This document shows, in pieces, positions 46,938 through 56,276 of a stretch of DNA of 64,000 nucleotides (position 1 is the stretch's first letter; each line of letters starts with the position of its first letter). The position numbers were made by a program, and so were the translations under genes. Origin of the DNA: Sphaerosporella brunnea (lineage: Eukaryota > Ascomycota > Pezizomycetes > Pezizales > Pyronemataceae); assembly GCA_008704415.1 (NCBI GenBank), contig VXIS01000035.1, forward strand, positions 1-64,000, given 5' to 3'. The notes beneath the pieces were generated by a model. That model had not been told where the DNA came from, made no database searches, and saw only the letters and a program-made list of their open reading frames with translations.

Positions 46938-48173
46938 ATGGAGGCTCCTGAATCAGCATCGACCGCTTCAGTAATCGCCGACTCCCGCTCAGCGCCTGCA
47001 AAAGGAACGAGGCCGTATCCCCGTCATCATGCAGTCTTGAAGCATCTGCCAACGCTTCCGCGGGAGCTCATTCATCAAGTTCTCGACGATCTTGGAGTGG
47101 GCACAATCCTGGAGCTTATCTGTAGTAACGACGTGCCGTGGCTCGATAACGCCGTGAGCTCACACCTGGTACTCGGCAAGATCTTCCCCGCCGACAAGCT
47201 CCTGGTCCTCAAAGCCTGGCTGAAGATCTACTTCGAGATGCGTGGCACCCGACGCGGCTACGAGGGACTTCACTCCCGCTTTCAACACCGTTCCATCAGC
47301 TATTCCGAGATCTTAACCGACGTTCAATACCGTGTCCAGCTCGAGCTGAAGAAATATGTTCCTTTCATTCCAGACCTCGAGGACTACGTTCCCGAGCCTG
47401 GACAGATCCTGGAGCCTGTCACCGCGTCCATGGCGTTTCCGGAAGTGGAGAAGCTGTGGAATACCCTGGATGCGGCGGAAGCAAAGCTCAACGCCACGAA
47501 AGCGCATCAGCTGCAAGAGATCGTCAGGTTGTCGAGGATTTATCCCGGCTGGCTGCGGGATTCGAAAGATCCCACCAAGGAGAAACATCAGAATGAGGAG
47601 CACAGGATCAAACGTTATGAGGCAGTCGCGGAAAAAATCACCAAACGCCAGATCTTGGGGAAAACATGGGTTGGAGCATACTGGTTCGAAAGTGGCCGTT
47701 GCCCGGTTATGCCATACGACTGCCTGCTCCGCCTTTTCCTCAAAACCCTCGAGAGGTTCCCACCAGCCGCCGAGGCCGCCCCGGTCATCAAATCCCGGTC
47801 AAAAACAGCCGCAAAGACACACCCTGGCTATCCCCTTGAAGTCCTCAAGTGCATCCGCACCGCGCTGGTCGGTCTCGCAACCGTCTATACACCTTCCGGG
47901 AAGGTGCTCATGCGCACGCTTTATGCCGAAAACTTCGGATCAAACAAGGGCCTCAAACAGCCCATGTTTTTGACGTCTGACAGCAAGCGTCTCCCGCATG
48001 AACAACGAACTCTCCCAATTCCGCTTGACGAACGCGAGTTGCAGTGGCTGGACGGTTTCTTGAGGAGCTGCCGGTTCATGGCGGAATGGGATGAGGAGTG
48101 GAAAAAGGGCTTGACGGTAGCCGAGTACTGGAAGGTACACAATGGCCAGTTCCTGGGGAAAGATTTAGTTTAG
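46938..48173 (+). CDS. F-box-like protein of unknown target
   Basis: Single exon, 411 aa from the chosen start (MEAPESAST). An upstream in-frame ATG at 46833 would add 35 residues of atypical composition. The N-terminal motif LPTLPRELIHQVLDDLGVGTILEL is F-box-like (LP.EL....L..L....L), followed by CSNDVPWLDNAVSSH. F-box proteins hand substrates to SCF ubiquitin ligases through Skp1. The rest has no recognisable WD40, LRR or Kelch repeat; it is helical and charged, with a conserved-looking W/Y-rich middle (GKTWVGAYWFESG) and a C terminus ELQWLDGFLRSCRFM. No signal peptide or membrane segment is seen. Confidence 0.78.
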   Translation: MEAPESASTASVIADSRSAPAKGTRPYPRHHAVLKHLPTLPRELIHQVLDDLGVGTILELICSNDVPWLDNAVSSHLVLGKIFPADKLLVLKAWLKIYFEMRGTRRGYEGLHSRFQHRSISYSEILTDVQYRVQLELKKYVPFIPDLEDYVPEPGQILEPVTASMAFPEVEKLWNTLDAAEAKLNATKAHQLQEIVRLSRIYPGWLRDSKDPTKEKHQNEEHRIKRYEAVAEKITKRQILGKTWVGAYWFESGRCPVMPYDCLLRLFLKTLERFPPAAEAAPVIKSRSKTAAKTHPGYPLEVLKCIRTALVGLATVYTPSGKVLMRTLYAENFGSNKGLKQPMFLTSDSKRLPHEQRTLPIPLDERELQWLDGFLRSCRFMAEWDEEWKKGLTVAEYWKVHNGQFLGKDLV

Positions 48174-48448
48174 AATCAAGAAGAAAAGCATGCGGTTGTG
48201 AAACCGGACTGGGGGTCATCTCCACACCGCATTTGGGAATAACAAAGTACTAGAGTACAGTTCCTAGACAACAATCTTGGTGATTCTGTGAAACCCCGCC
48301 AAAAGTGGGCGAAAATGCGCGCTTTCTGCTCAACACCAGAACACCGGTTCTTGCTTGTTGACCTCAAGACTCTCGTATCTAACACTCCATATGTAAAAGA
48401 TCTTGTAAAAAAAGTTTCAAAATTTTCCGACACCCATAAGTGCTTCAA

Positions 48449-48569
48449 ATACCGTATTATCCCGGTAATAAGGCAATGTGGCTAAGTGACTTTGCCAGGA
48501 GGCTGAGTGACTTCACCACTGAGCGCAGTGACTTTGCCACATTGCCTTATTACCGGGATAATACGGTAT
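48449..48569. mobile_element. MITE, Tc1/mariner-like (TA-flanked, about 31-bp perfect TIRs)
   Basis: This 121-bp non-coding element has perfect inverted ends starting CCGTATTATCCCGGTAATAA and running about 31 bp to ...ATGTGGC, bordered on both sides by TA. The centre holds three imperfect 21-22-bp direct repeats of AGTGACTTTGCCA type. Small size, perfect TIRs and TA flanks fit a Tc1/mariner-derived MITE. Confidence 0.88.
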
Positions 48570-49438
48570 CGTCACCAAATCAGAGGTTAATCTCCTCATG
48601 GATACTCCTCTCGGATGTGTTCCCACATTTTTAGAAAAATCGGAAGCCATTAAGAACCCGTATGGGCCTCTTCACCGTGGTGGTTGTAGGGGTCCACATC
48701 TCGAAGCTGTGGATATAACAGCCCCCGAAATTTCGCAAAGGTGACCTTCTGTGATGACCATTTTTTTTTGTTCGGGGATTTTGTACGATTCTCTACTATA
48801 GGGCCTTGGAGTTATTGTTGAATATCAATATTTGTTTGCTCGGCTGGCCGGCCAGTTGGTCGGCGGTACAGTTTGCTCGGCAGGATGGAACATATATATC
48901 CGTCGTAATCACTCGAGTGAGCAGGCTTCACCGAACGAGCGATTAAATGTGAAGGTATCCAATACACCCACCAATGCATCGATGATGGTCTGAATCTCAT
49001 AGCGTTCGCGGTCGCATACAGGCAATAAACTTGAGTACAAACAAACCAAAAGTGCACTTTCATAAGCTGTCCCTTCATCACCAACCAAAGCCACCGGTAT
49101 CAGGCCGGCCCAGCACAAACAATCTCAACATCCTAACAAAAATTTCCCCGTAAAACACCCGCAGCCTGGACGGTAGATCCCCCCCAGTTTCACGCAAACC
49201 GGTCTCATAGACCAGGAAAGACTATTCGTTCCTCATATAAAACCCCTCCAATAGCCGGTTGCACTATGGCAAAAAGCTCTGAAGAAGTTTCCCAAAGACA
49301 TAATCAACAAAACACAGCGAACGAAAAAGTAATAAGCAAAGAGGACAACTCCGAAAGAAAAACGAGGGGAATTACCCCGACCTGGAGCAATCCACCCCCC
49401 GCCCCCTTCCTGCACAGCTTTTTCCCCGAGAGTCATGA
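48570..49438. other. intergenic interval
   Basis: No gene recognised. It contains the 26-bp sequence shared with 24244-24269 (here 49004-49029) and the likely 3' UTR of the ankyrin gene near 49.2-49.4 kb. Confidence 0.5.
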
Positions 49439-52269
49439 TTATCGAAGCGAGCTCCTGGCCTCGCGGAGACGCTCCACAATCGCCAAATTTCCTGATAGTG
49501 CCGCTGCCTGCAGAGCTGTGACCCCATGATTCTCTGCAGGCTCAGCGTTGACGTCTGCACCAGCATCGAGGAGTCGCTCCACAATCGCCAAATTTCTTGA
49601 TGCTGCCGCTGCCTGCAGAGCTGTTCGTCCACCTTCCTCTGCAGGCTCAGCGTTGACGACTGCACCAGCATCGAGGAGTCGCTCCACAATCGCCACATTT
49701 CCTGACCCTGCCGCTGCCTGCAGAGCTGTTCGTCCATAGCGATCTGCAAGCTCAGCGTTGACGTCTGCACCAGCATCGAGCAGTCGCTCCACAATCGCCA
49801 AATTTCCCGACTTTACCGCTGCCTGCAGAGCTGTTCGTCCATCATACTTTGCAGGCTCAGCGTTGAAGTCTGCACCAGCATCGAGGAGTCGCTCCACAAT
49901 CGCCAAATTTCCCGACTCTGCCGCTGCCTGCAGAGCTGTTCGTCCATCATACTTTGCAGGCTCAGCGTTGAAGTCTGCACCAGCATCGAGGAGTCGCTCC
50001 ACAATCGCCAAATTTCCCGACTCTGCCGCTGCCTGCAGAGCTGTTCGTCCATCATACTTTGCAGGCACAGCGTTGACATCTGCACCGGCATCGAGGAGTC
50101 GCTCTACAATCGCCAAATGTCCCGACTCTGCCGCTGCCTGCAGAGCTGTTCGTCCATAGCCATTTGCAGGCTCAGCGTTGACGTCTGCACCAGCATCGAG
50201 GAGTCGCTCCACAATCGCCACATTTACTGATCCTGCCGCTGCCTGCAGAGCTGTTCGTCCATAGCGATCTGCAAGCTCAGCGTTGACGTCTGCACCAGCA
50301 TCGAGCAGTCGCTCCACAATCGCCAAATTTCCCGACTTTACCGCTGCCTGCAGAGCTGTTCGTCCATCATACTTTGCAGGCTCAGCGTTGAAGTCTGCAC
50401 CAGCATCGAGGAGTCGCTCCACAATCGCCAAATTTCCCGACTCTGCCGCTGCCTGCAGAGCTGTGATCCCACCTTCCTCTGCAGGCTCAGCGTTGACGAC
50501 TGCACCAGCATCGAGGAGTCGCTCCACAATCGCCAAATTTCCCGACTCTGCCGCTGCCTGCAGAGCTGTTCGTCCACCATACTTTGCAGGCTCAGCGTTG
50601 ACGTCTGCACCAGCATCGAGGAGTCGCTCTACAAACGCCACATTTCCCACTTCTACCGCGATATGTAGAGATGTCCTATAGCTGTAGCTCCTAGCATCGA
50701 CATTTGCGCCTGAAAGAAGCAACAAATCGAGGATATCGTAATTACCCTGATGTGTTGCGTAATGGAGTGGTGTAAACTCGCTTGCACAGGGCCCATCAGG
50801 ATGAAACCCTTCAGCTAGCATACCTTCCACTTCAGCTAAGGAACCGCTAGCAACTGCAAGATGTAGAGCAGAAATATCTATTGGTTGCGAAGAATATCGA
50901 GCTATTTCACTATCATCCAACTTCCAAGATGGCTTGATTTGCTCTCGCAACACATGAACTCTCTGGAATCGAGAGATTTCGGCGCCTCGAGCCACTGGCG
51001 GGGGCACTGTGCTATCGGGATCTGCAGCCGGTTTTTGTGGTGTTTGAATGGCCTTTCGGTGGCGTCTTTGTGGTGGTGGGGCTGGTTTCGGTGCTGGATG
51101 TATCATCCGTTCCCTTTCGATAATTCTGAAATCCCCATAGCAGCGTGGACTGTTCTTAATCATTTAGTAGGGATGAATATAAAGCAACGCTCTACGTGCC
51201 ACTCACCACCGTATGGTGGAAGCCCGGTGCTTCGGCAACCTTTCCTTGCAACGTGGACAGGTGATTGCTGTTGTCCCATGAGAATCGAGGTCACGGTATA
51301 CAGAATTCCTGATCAGGATGCTCATGAGGAGAATAGAGCCAGGTGAAATCATCTTCGACCACTCGGATGATTTGACTAAGGCGCCATCGTCTTGCAAGGC
51401 CAGGGTATACTCTTCCCGTTTCACCCTGTCGTGGCCAGGCAACTCACGAAACAGCAATTCGAGGAGGTCCTGAAAGATCTGTCTAAAGTTAGCAAACCTC
51501 TCAGTAATTATCGAGGAATGTTAATGTCCAAAGCCAACCTTTGATCCGGTGCAGAACAGAAATGGAATGGGAACCGTTCTGCCAAGAGCATCCATGAGAA
51601 TTATCGGTTTGTCGTGGGACGAGAAACCGCCTTCCCATGAGAAGCCAAGGAGCTTTGGAAGGGCACAATGGATAGTATTCAACTGTGCATGCATGTTGGT
51701 AACCTGGCCCTCAATGGCTTTAATTGAAGATCCGTAACTCCTCGCGGTACGCCCCATCATTTCCCTAGTTTATGTTAGCGCCTGAGTTGACCTTGACGTT
51801 GAAATGGAACTTACATCCCCAACGCCAAAGTGAAGTGTTCCAACCCCTGAACATGAACCGCCAGATCGCGCTGAAGTTTTTCCACCTCGTCCTTTTTGAA
51901 GATCCATTTCACCTTAGCCACCTGATCACGAGGGTTCCGGCTACCCAATTGCTTCATAAACGACCACGTGTACGGTTGGACCGTTTTTGCGAGTGCGTCC
52001 AGTCGTTCACGGCACATCTTGAGCTGGTAGTTGATACCGTTCACCACCGATCGTTCGGGGAGCGTTGTTTCGCCTTCACACACTTGCGACCACTCCAACG
52101 CCAGTGCTTGGCAGGTCGAGACAGCACGCTGGAAGGCCATGAGGGTCTCTAAGAGTCCCCGAACCTCCTGGACAGAGCCCGCGCTCTCTCTAAGGGAGTG
52201 AACCACTTTGAACGTCAGCTCGGTGACAGCGAGGAAATCTCCGACGGAGAAGCCGAAAGGAGCAGGCAT
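49439..52269 (-). CDS. HeLo-like / ubiquitin-like / zinc-ribbon / ankyrin-repeat protein (NLR-type architecture without a NACHT)
   Basis: Four exons, 52269-51815, 51764-51539, 51478-51207 and 51149-49439, give 887 aa. Introns are 50-60 nt with TACTAAAT-like branch sites. Residues 1 to about 150 (MPAPFGFSVGDFLAVTELTF...) match the N-terminal helical domain of fungal STAND/NLR proteins (HeLo-like). About 180-290 is the ubiquitin-like domain common in these proteins (KPIILMDALGRTVPIPFLF ... SPGSILLMSILIR). A splice then completes a zinc ribbon, CPRC (301-304) x13 CPRC (318-321). After a Pro/basic linker, ankyrin repeats run from about 412 to the end. One degenerate and some 12 regular 35-residue units (RTALQAAAESGNLAIVERLL type) are nearly identical in DNA (105-bp period). 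In this class the N domain signals and the repeats recognise, often in non-self or immune-like responses; that role is inference here. The last repeat is cut short by the stop. Confidence 0.88.
49480..50640. repeat. 105-bp ankyrin-coding tandem repeats with a 525-bp block duplication
   Basis: About 11 copies of a 105-bp unit lie in the last exon. Units 4-6 and 9-11 of the protein share the same variant order (for example VKSGNLAIVERLLDAGADVNAELADRYG occurs twice), so a five-unit (525-bp) block was duplicated. The DNA around 49758 and 50283 is identical for long stretches. Confidence 0.9.
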
Positions 52270-52885
52270 GTTTTTTTTTTTTAATTATTTCCCGGTGCAA
52301 TGTTGTGTATGTCAGAGGATTTGGTGGAGTGCGGATGTTGTGCAAAGTCGAGGTGGAGGAGGAGGGGTGAGGGGACGGGAGGTTTTGATCTGTGTGACCA
52401 TCATCGGCTGTGTCGACACAGCCGCAATGACAACGCATCCCACGGAATCGATATCATACCAGCTTCGATTGGCCCCTTCTCATGCGTGCAGCTGCAGTCG
52501 TTTGCCTGCTCATGCTTGCTGAGCTCGAAAAATTCTTAGTACGAGAGCAGCCACATGATTTGACCGCTGAATTTCAGTTCTATCGTTGCAATGGTGGGGG
52601 CCGAATAGGTACAAAGTGGGCGACTTCACGTCGCTCGATAGGAAGCCGCTAGAACGGCGGTTTCAGGTTCTATAGACAATAGAAAGGGGTGTGTAGGCGA
52701 GCAAAAAAAAAAAAAAATAGACCGGTCAAATAGATAGGGGGGTACCCCCCCATCTATCGAAGGGATCTATATATATACAGCATCGTTAGAAAAAAAAAGT
52801 TCTATAAAAACCCCGGGTCCCGTTGCTCTAGTCCGACCTCAGGCTCCACGTAGCCTACTCTGTCCAGCACCCTGCTGTCTCCATA
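52270..52885. other. promoter side of the HeLo/ankyrin gene; simple sequence
   Basis: This contains a T-run just upstream of the ankyrin gene start, an A13-A14 run near 52703 and a TATATATA tract near 52770. No gene seen. Confidence 0.5.
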
Positions 52886-54079
52886 ATGCCGCTGGCGGGG
52901 AACGAGTTTCTCACCCAGGCTATCCTCCTGTTCGCGTTTGCTGCAGCTCAAGATACGGAAGAACACCTGATATGGAAGAAACGGCTCGTCCTCGCATTTC
53001 TTGCTTTCATCTACGCCGACCATACAACTCGACAAAACCAAAACAGAGCGAGAACCTATCTTACCTGAGTGAACTTAGTACCGAACCCCTGGGTAGGTAC
53101 AGCATGGCAAACTCTCTACAATGCTGGGAACGATAGAGCCTTCATCATGACAATGGGCTTCAACAACAAGTCCTTTCGCTTGCTCCTAAAGCCACTCAAG
53201 TGCTTGTGAAATACAACACCGATCTCATGTCAATACATCTGCACCGGTCTGCTATTCTGTTAGAAGATCTTTCGATGCTGCTGGAGCACTTGGATTGGTA
53301 TCATACTATTTAAACTCCACAATGGCCGATTACATACTTCAACAGCTTTTTGGTATAACCCCTGCAGTGTGCTGATGCTACCGCCGTTTTGGAATGCAGT
53401 TACTGCTATAATGCCCGCGTGCGGTACCAGAAGGGGAATTGAAGTGGTTGAAGCTATATACTATTAAAGACTTTGAGTGTTTGCTAGTTAGCCATCACTC
53501 TCTAAAGGCTTTGACTTTGTTGACAGTCTCCACCTTCCAATCACTTGTGCTACAGACTCCGACGTTGAAAATGTCTACTACAATAGTTGGTGTAGTAATC
53601 ACTGTACATCAAATCTATTTGTATTTGCGCCGGATGGTACAATCATTCACGCAATTTTCATTGTGCTGGGCAGCTGATACGCTTTTGCTGTCTCACAGCG
53701 TCTCAATACTACGTGGAAAGAGAAAACTCCTAATAGTTACTACATAATTGGAGAGACTGCAGTTACAAATACTCGGTTAAATATTCAATCTAAGCTATAT
53801 ATGCCACTAGAGTCAAATTTTCCTGGCGACACTGCAGATTTTCGTAATACACAGCCATAAATCTGATTTAATTAGAAATTAATTTCTGCACGACAGGCAG
53901 CCAAGTGGAGGATGCAGCGCTTCCAAGGTTTCTTTGGAAGATTAAGACAGCCAATACCTGCTGCGAATAATGATTACCAACCCGTTTTACTAGAACTGTG
54001 TTTAAGACTTTACAATACAAGAACACAAATGGTTGAAATTAATACATTGTACAAAGGAGTATTGATTGAAGATTGAAGC
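52886..54079 (+). pseudogene. PIF/Harbinger-type (DDE_Tnp_4) transposase relic
   Basis: Although broken, successive frames read as one HARBI1-like transposase. An N-terminal helical part is followed by PWVGTAWQTLYNAGNDRAFI. A middle part in another frame reads GALGLVSYYLNSTMADYILQ, LFGITPAVC and GELKWLKLYTIKDFE. The catalytic side (GFDFVDSLHLP, DVENVYYNSW, FAPDGTII) is followed by a C-terminal block (YYIIGETAVTNT ... RQAAKWRMQRFQGFFGRLRQ ... LCLRLYNTRTQMV). There are at least two frameshifts and several in-frame stops, including TGA where the family has Trp (GSW). The area is AT-rich, consistent with RIP and decay. Confidence 0.75.
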
Positions 54080-54480
54080 GGTGAAATGGTTTTAAGTATC
54101 TTCTTTTCAAACACACCAGGTGAAATGATGGAATACATAGATTTTATAACTTTGTAGCATAAATACAATTTTAAAGGAAAACACTTTCTCCCCTCTCACA
54201 TCTCTATCTTTATCTCCAACCGTTGCATGTCACTGCAAGTCTACTCATATTTCTTTTTAAATCATCTATAGCAGTTTTTTTCACTAGCAAGCTGCACTCG
54301 CAACATATGAATAAAAGCCATCCTCTCAAACACGTTGTTAAGATTCTTGACCACTTTAAATGCCAGGGCACTTTGTTTCAACCCACTTTTCAATGCATCT
54401 GTAATAAACTCACTGACATATATCTGTTTTTGTTGTGCTGCCCACTGTTGGATTAGTTCCTTGAAACTGTAAAGCTAGTG
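54080..54480. other. AT-rich decayed sequence
   Basis: AT-rich stretch between two transposon relics. No gene or clear terminal repeat was identified. Confidence 0.4.
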
Positions 54481-54815
54481 TAACGAAAAGCGTCGGGAAC
54501 AAATACAAGGAGGCCCAAGGTACTTGTGTACAGATGAGTAACAAACAAAAGGGCAAGAACAAAAGCGAAGATTTAAGGAGATGAGACAGGAGGTGTTACG
54601 TATGAAGTTTAGGGTTCGAGAGACAAAACATATGTATTCAAGTGTCACGGAGAGGGGAGCAGGCCGGAGGAGGCCCAAGGTACTCGTGTACTGATGGGCA
54701 AACAAGAGACAGGAACAGGATCCGAGAGGTGTTACATACAGGGTCCGGGATTTGGGAGCAAAAACAAGATGTATTTGGCATGAAATACAAAGGTTCAGTG
54801 AAGAGGAAAGGAAAG
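54481..54815 (-). mobile_element. inverted partial LTR of the gypsy family, internally duplicated
   Basis: Read on the minus strand this resembles the plus-strand LTR at about 55735-55980: TTCACTGAACC, CCTCTCGGAT.CTG, ACGAGTACCTT..GCCTCCTCCG. A segment of about 165 bp ending in AGTACCTTGGGCCTCC occurs twice. It directly precedes the gypsy coding remnant in opposite orientation. Confidence 0.65.
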
Positions 54816-54861
54816 CAAGCAACACACAGCGGAAGCCCACGGCTCTTCACTGTTCTTTGCC

Positions 54862-55473
54862 AACAAAGGGTTTGACCCACGTTACCAGTTTAACCTGTCT
54901 CTCAAGGCCTTCAACAACGTTGACGACCGAAAAGCCTTCACCACTGCTAGGAAGTTGTCGGAAATCCACTTACATCTTCGCGCGGAAGTCCTACGGGCAC
55001 AGGACAACGCTGATGAGCACTGCATACCAGCTCCCGGTTATCATGTTAGGGACAAGGTCTGGCCTCATGCCCATAATTGGAAGACCCGGCGGCTAGCCAG
55101 TAAGCTTGAAAACAAACGCCACAGACCGTTTGAAGTTACCAAAAAGATCTCGGCCTACACATACCAACTCCGACTCCATGAAGATATGCACGTCCACCTT
55201 GTCTTCCATTTTTCCGTTCTGGAGCCCTACCCGAGACAACGACAGAACCCACCACCTCCGGTGGAGATTAAGGGTAAACAGGAGTGGTTCGTTAATCGGA
55301 TACTCGACTCCCGACTTCACGAACGATGGCGTAAGCTCCAGTATTTGGTCAAGCGGACTGGCTACGATCAGCCGAAGTAGGAACCAGCCAAGCTGGTCGA
55401 TGGTCTGGAAGCTATCGATTGCTTTCACGAGGCCTATCCGGAGAAGCCAGGGCCTCTCCCAAAGAATGTATGA
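54862..55473 (+). pseudogene. Ty3/gypsy (chromovirus) pol remnant: integrase C terminus and chromodomain
   Basis: The reading begins NKGFDPRYQFN. Then comes the integrase GPY/F-type segment (YHVRDKVWPHAHNWKT, KRHRPFEVTKKIS, HVHLVFHFSVLEPY) and a chromodomain (VNRILDSRLHERWRKLQYLVK). Just after the chromodomain core a TAG at 55378-55380 replaces the Trp codon expected before the EPAKLV block; the frame then stays open to TGA at 55471-55473. No RT, RNase H or integrase catalytic core remains. A TGG-to-TAG change is the kind of G-to-A mutation RIP makes. The polypurine tract (AGGAGGGGGA) and 3' LTR follow directly. Confidence 0.85.
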
Positions 55474-55507
55474 GCTTCGCCGGAGCTCAGCCATAGGAGG
55501 GGGATAC

Positions 55508-56042
55508 TGTCACGGCGCAAGGTTGGAATAAGCTTGCAGCTCTGCGTGTTGCGGTTCTCTGCCGAGGCTATGTGTTGGTTACCACGTGGCCCGGCGCAAC
55601 TGCAATCACGTGGCCCGGCGCAACTGCAATCACGTGGACTATATAAAGAGGCCCTTCGCTTCCGGCAAGCTCACTGTGGGCATAATAGACATGCCCGAGT
55701 CACCTGTAAAGTTCCCAGGAGCATGCGGTGGAAGATGGTTCCTCTTCACTGAACCTTCGTATCTCATCCCGAATACATCTTATTTCCGCTCCCGAATTTC
55801 GTACCTCTCGGATTCTGCTCCTGTCTCTTATCTGCCCCATCTGTATACGAGTACCTTAAGCCTCCTCCGGCCTGCTTCCGACCCTCCCCGTTACAGTACC
55901 CATCCGTCAGTACGTAGCACCTCTTGTTTCTGTCTCTTAGATCTTGTTTTAGCTTTTGTTTTTGTTTCCTGTCTGTCATTTATCCGTAAATCACTACTTT
56001 AGGTCCCCTCTTGTCTGTTTACACCCCTGGCCGTCCGTTACA
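55508..56042 (+). mobile_element. 3' LTR of the gypsy element (535 bp)
   Basis: It starts TGTCACGG right after the polypurine tract and ends CCGTTACA (TG...CA). It holds a 24-bp repeat giving three CACGTGG boxes (55583-55589, 55607-55613, 55631-55637) immediately upstream of a TATA box, TATATAAA (55640-55647). That is a plausible polymerase II promoter for the element. Confidence 0.8.
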
Positions 56043-56049
56043 CATAAGA

Positions 56050-56276
56050 GTTTAATGAGATGGATACTGTTGAGTAGTTCAGGCCTCAATCTCATTGAAG
56101 CTCTGTTGTTGGATCTGAGAACAGAGTTAAAGGAGACTTGTGCGAGGATTGCAACTGCAGATGCTTTGGAAGCATCCTTACAGGCTACCTGTAAAAGAGC
56201 AACTGGATGACTTGACAAAGAGCATGCCTGCTCGTCTCCAAGCCGTTATAGATACCAAAGGGGGCACGCCATACTA
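56050..56276 (+). pseudogene. Tc1-type transposase C-terminal relic
   Basis: A frameshifted fragment reads LNLIEALLLDLRTEL (the LNPIE-W block of Tc1 transposases carrying the last catalytic Glu) and then, in another frame, EQLDDLTKSMPARLQAVIDTKGGTPY, the usual Tc1 end. The stop codon TAG is formed across the transposon insertion: TA at 56275-56276, with the sequence resuming as TAGG at 59426. The 5' part is missing next to the LTR. Confidence 0.75.

Noticed and set aside
49480..50640. Regular repeats resembling a CRISPR or satellite array
   Set aside because: The period of 105 bp codes canonical ankyrin repeats in a spliced gene.
49758..50681. Plus-strand and alternative-frame open frames inside the ankyrin exon
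   Set aside because: Shadows created by the 105-bp repeat (a multiple of three keeps all frames open).
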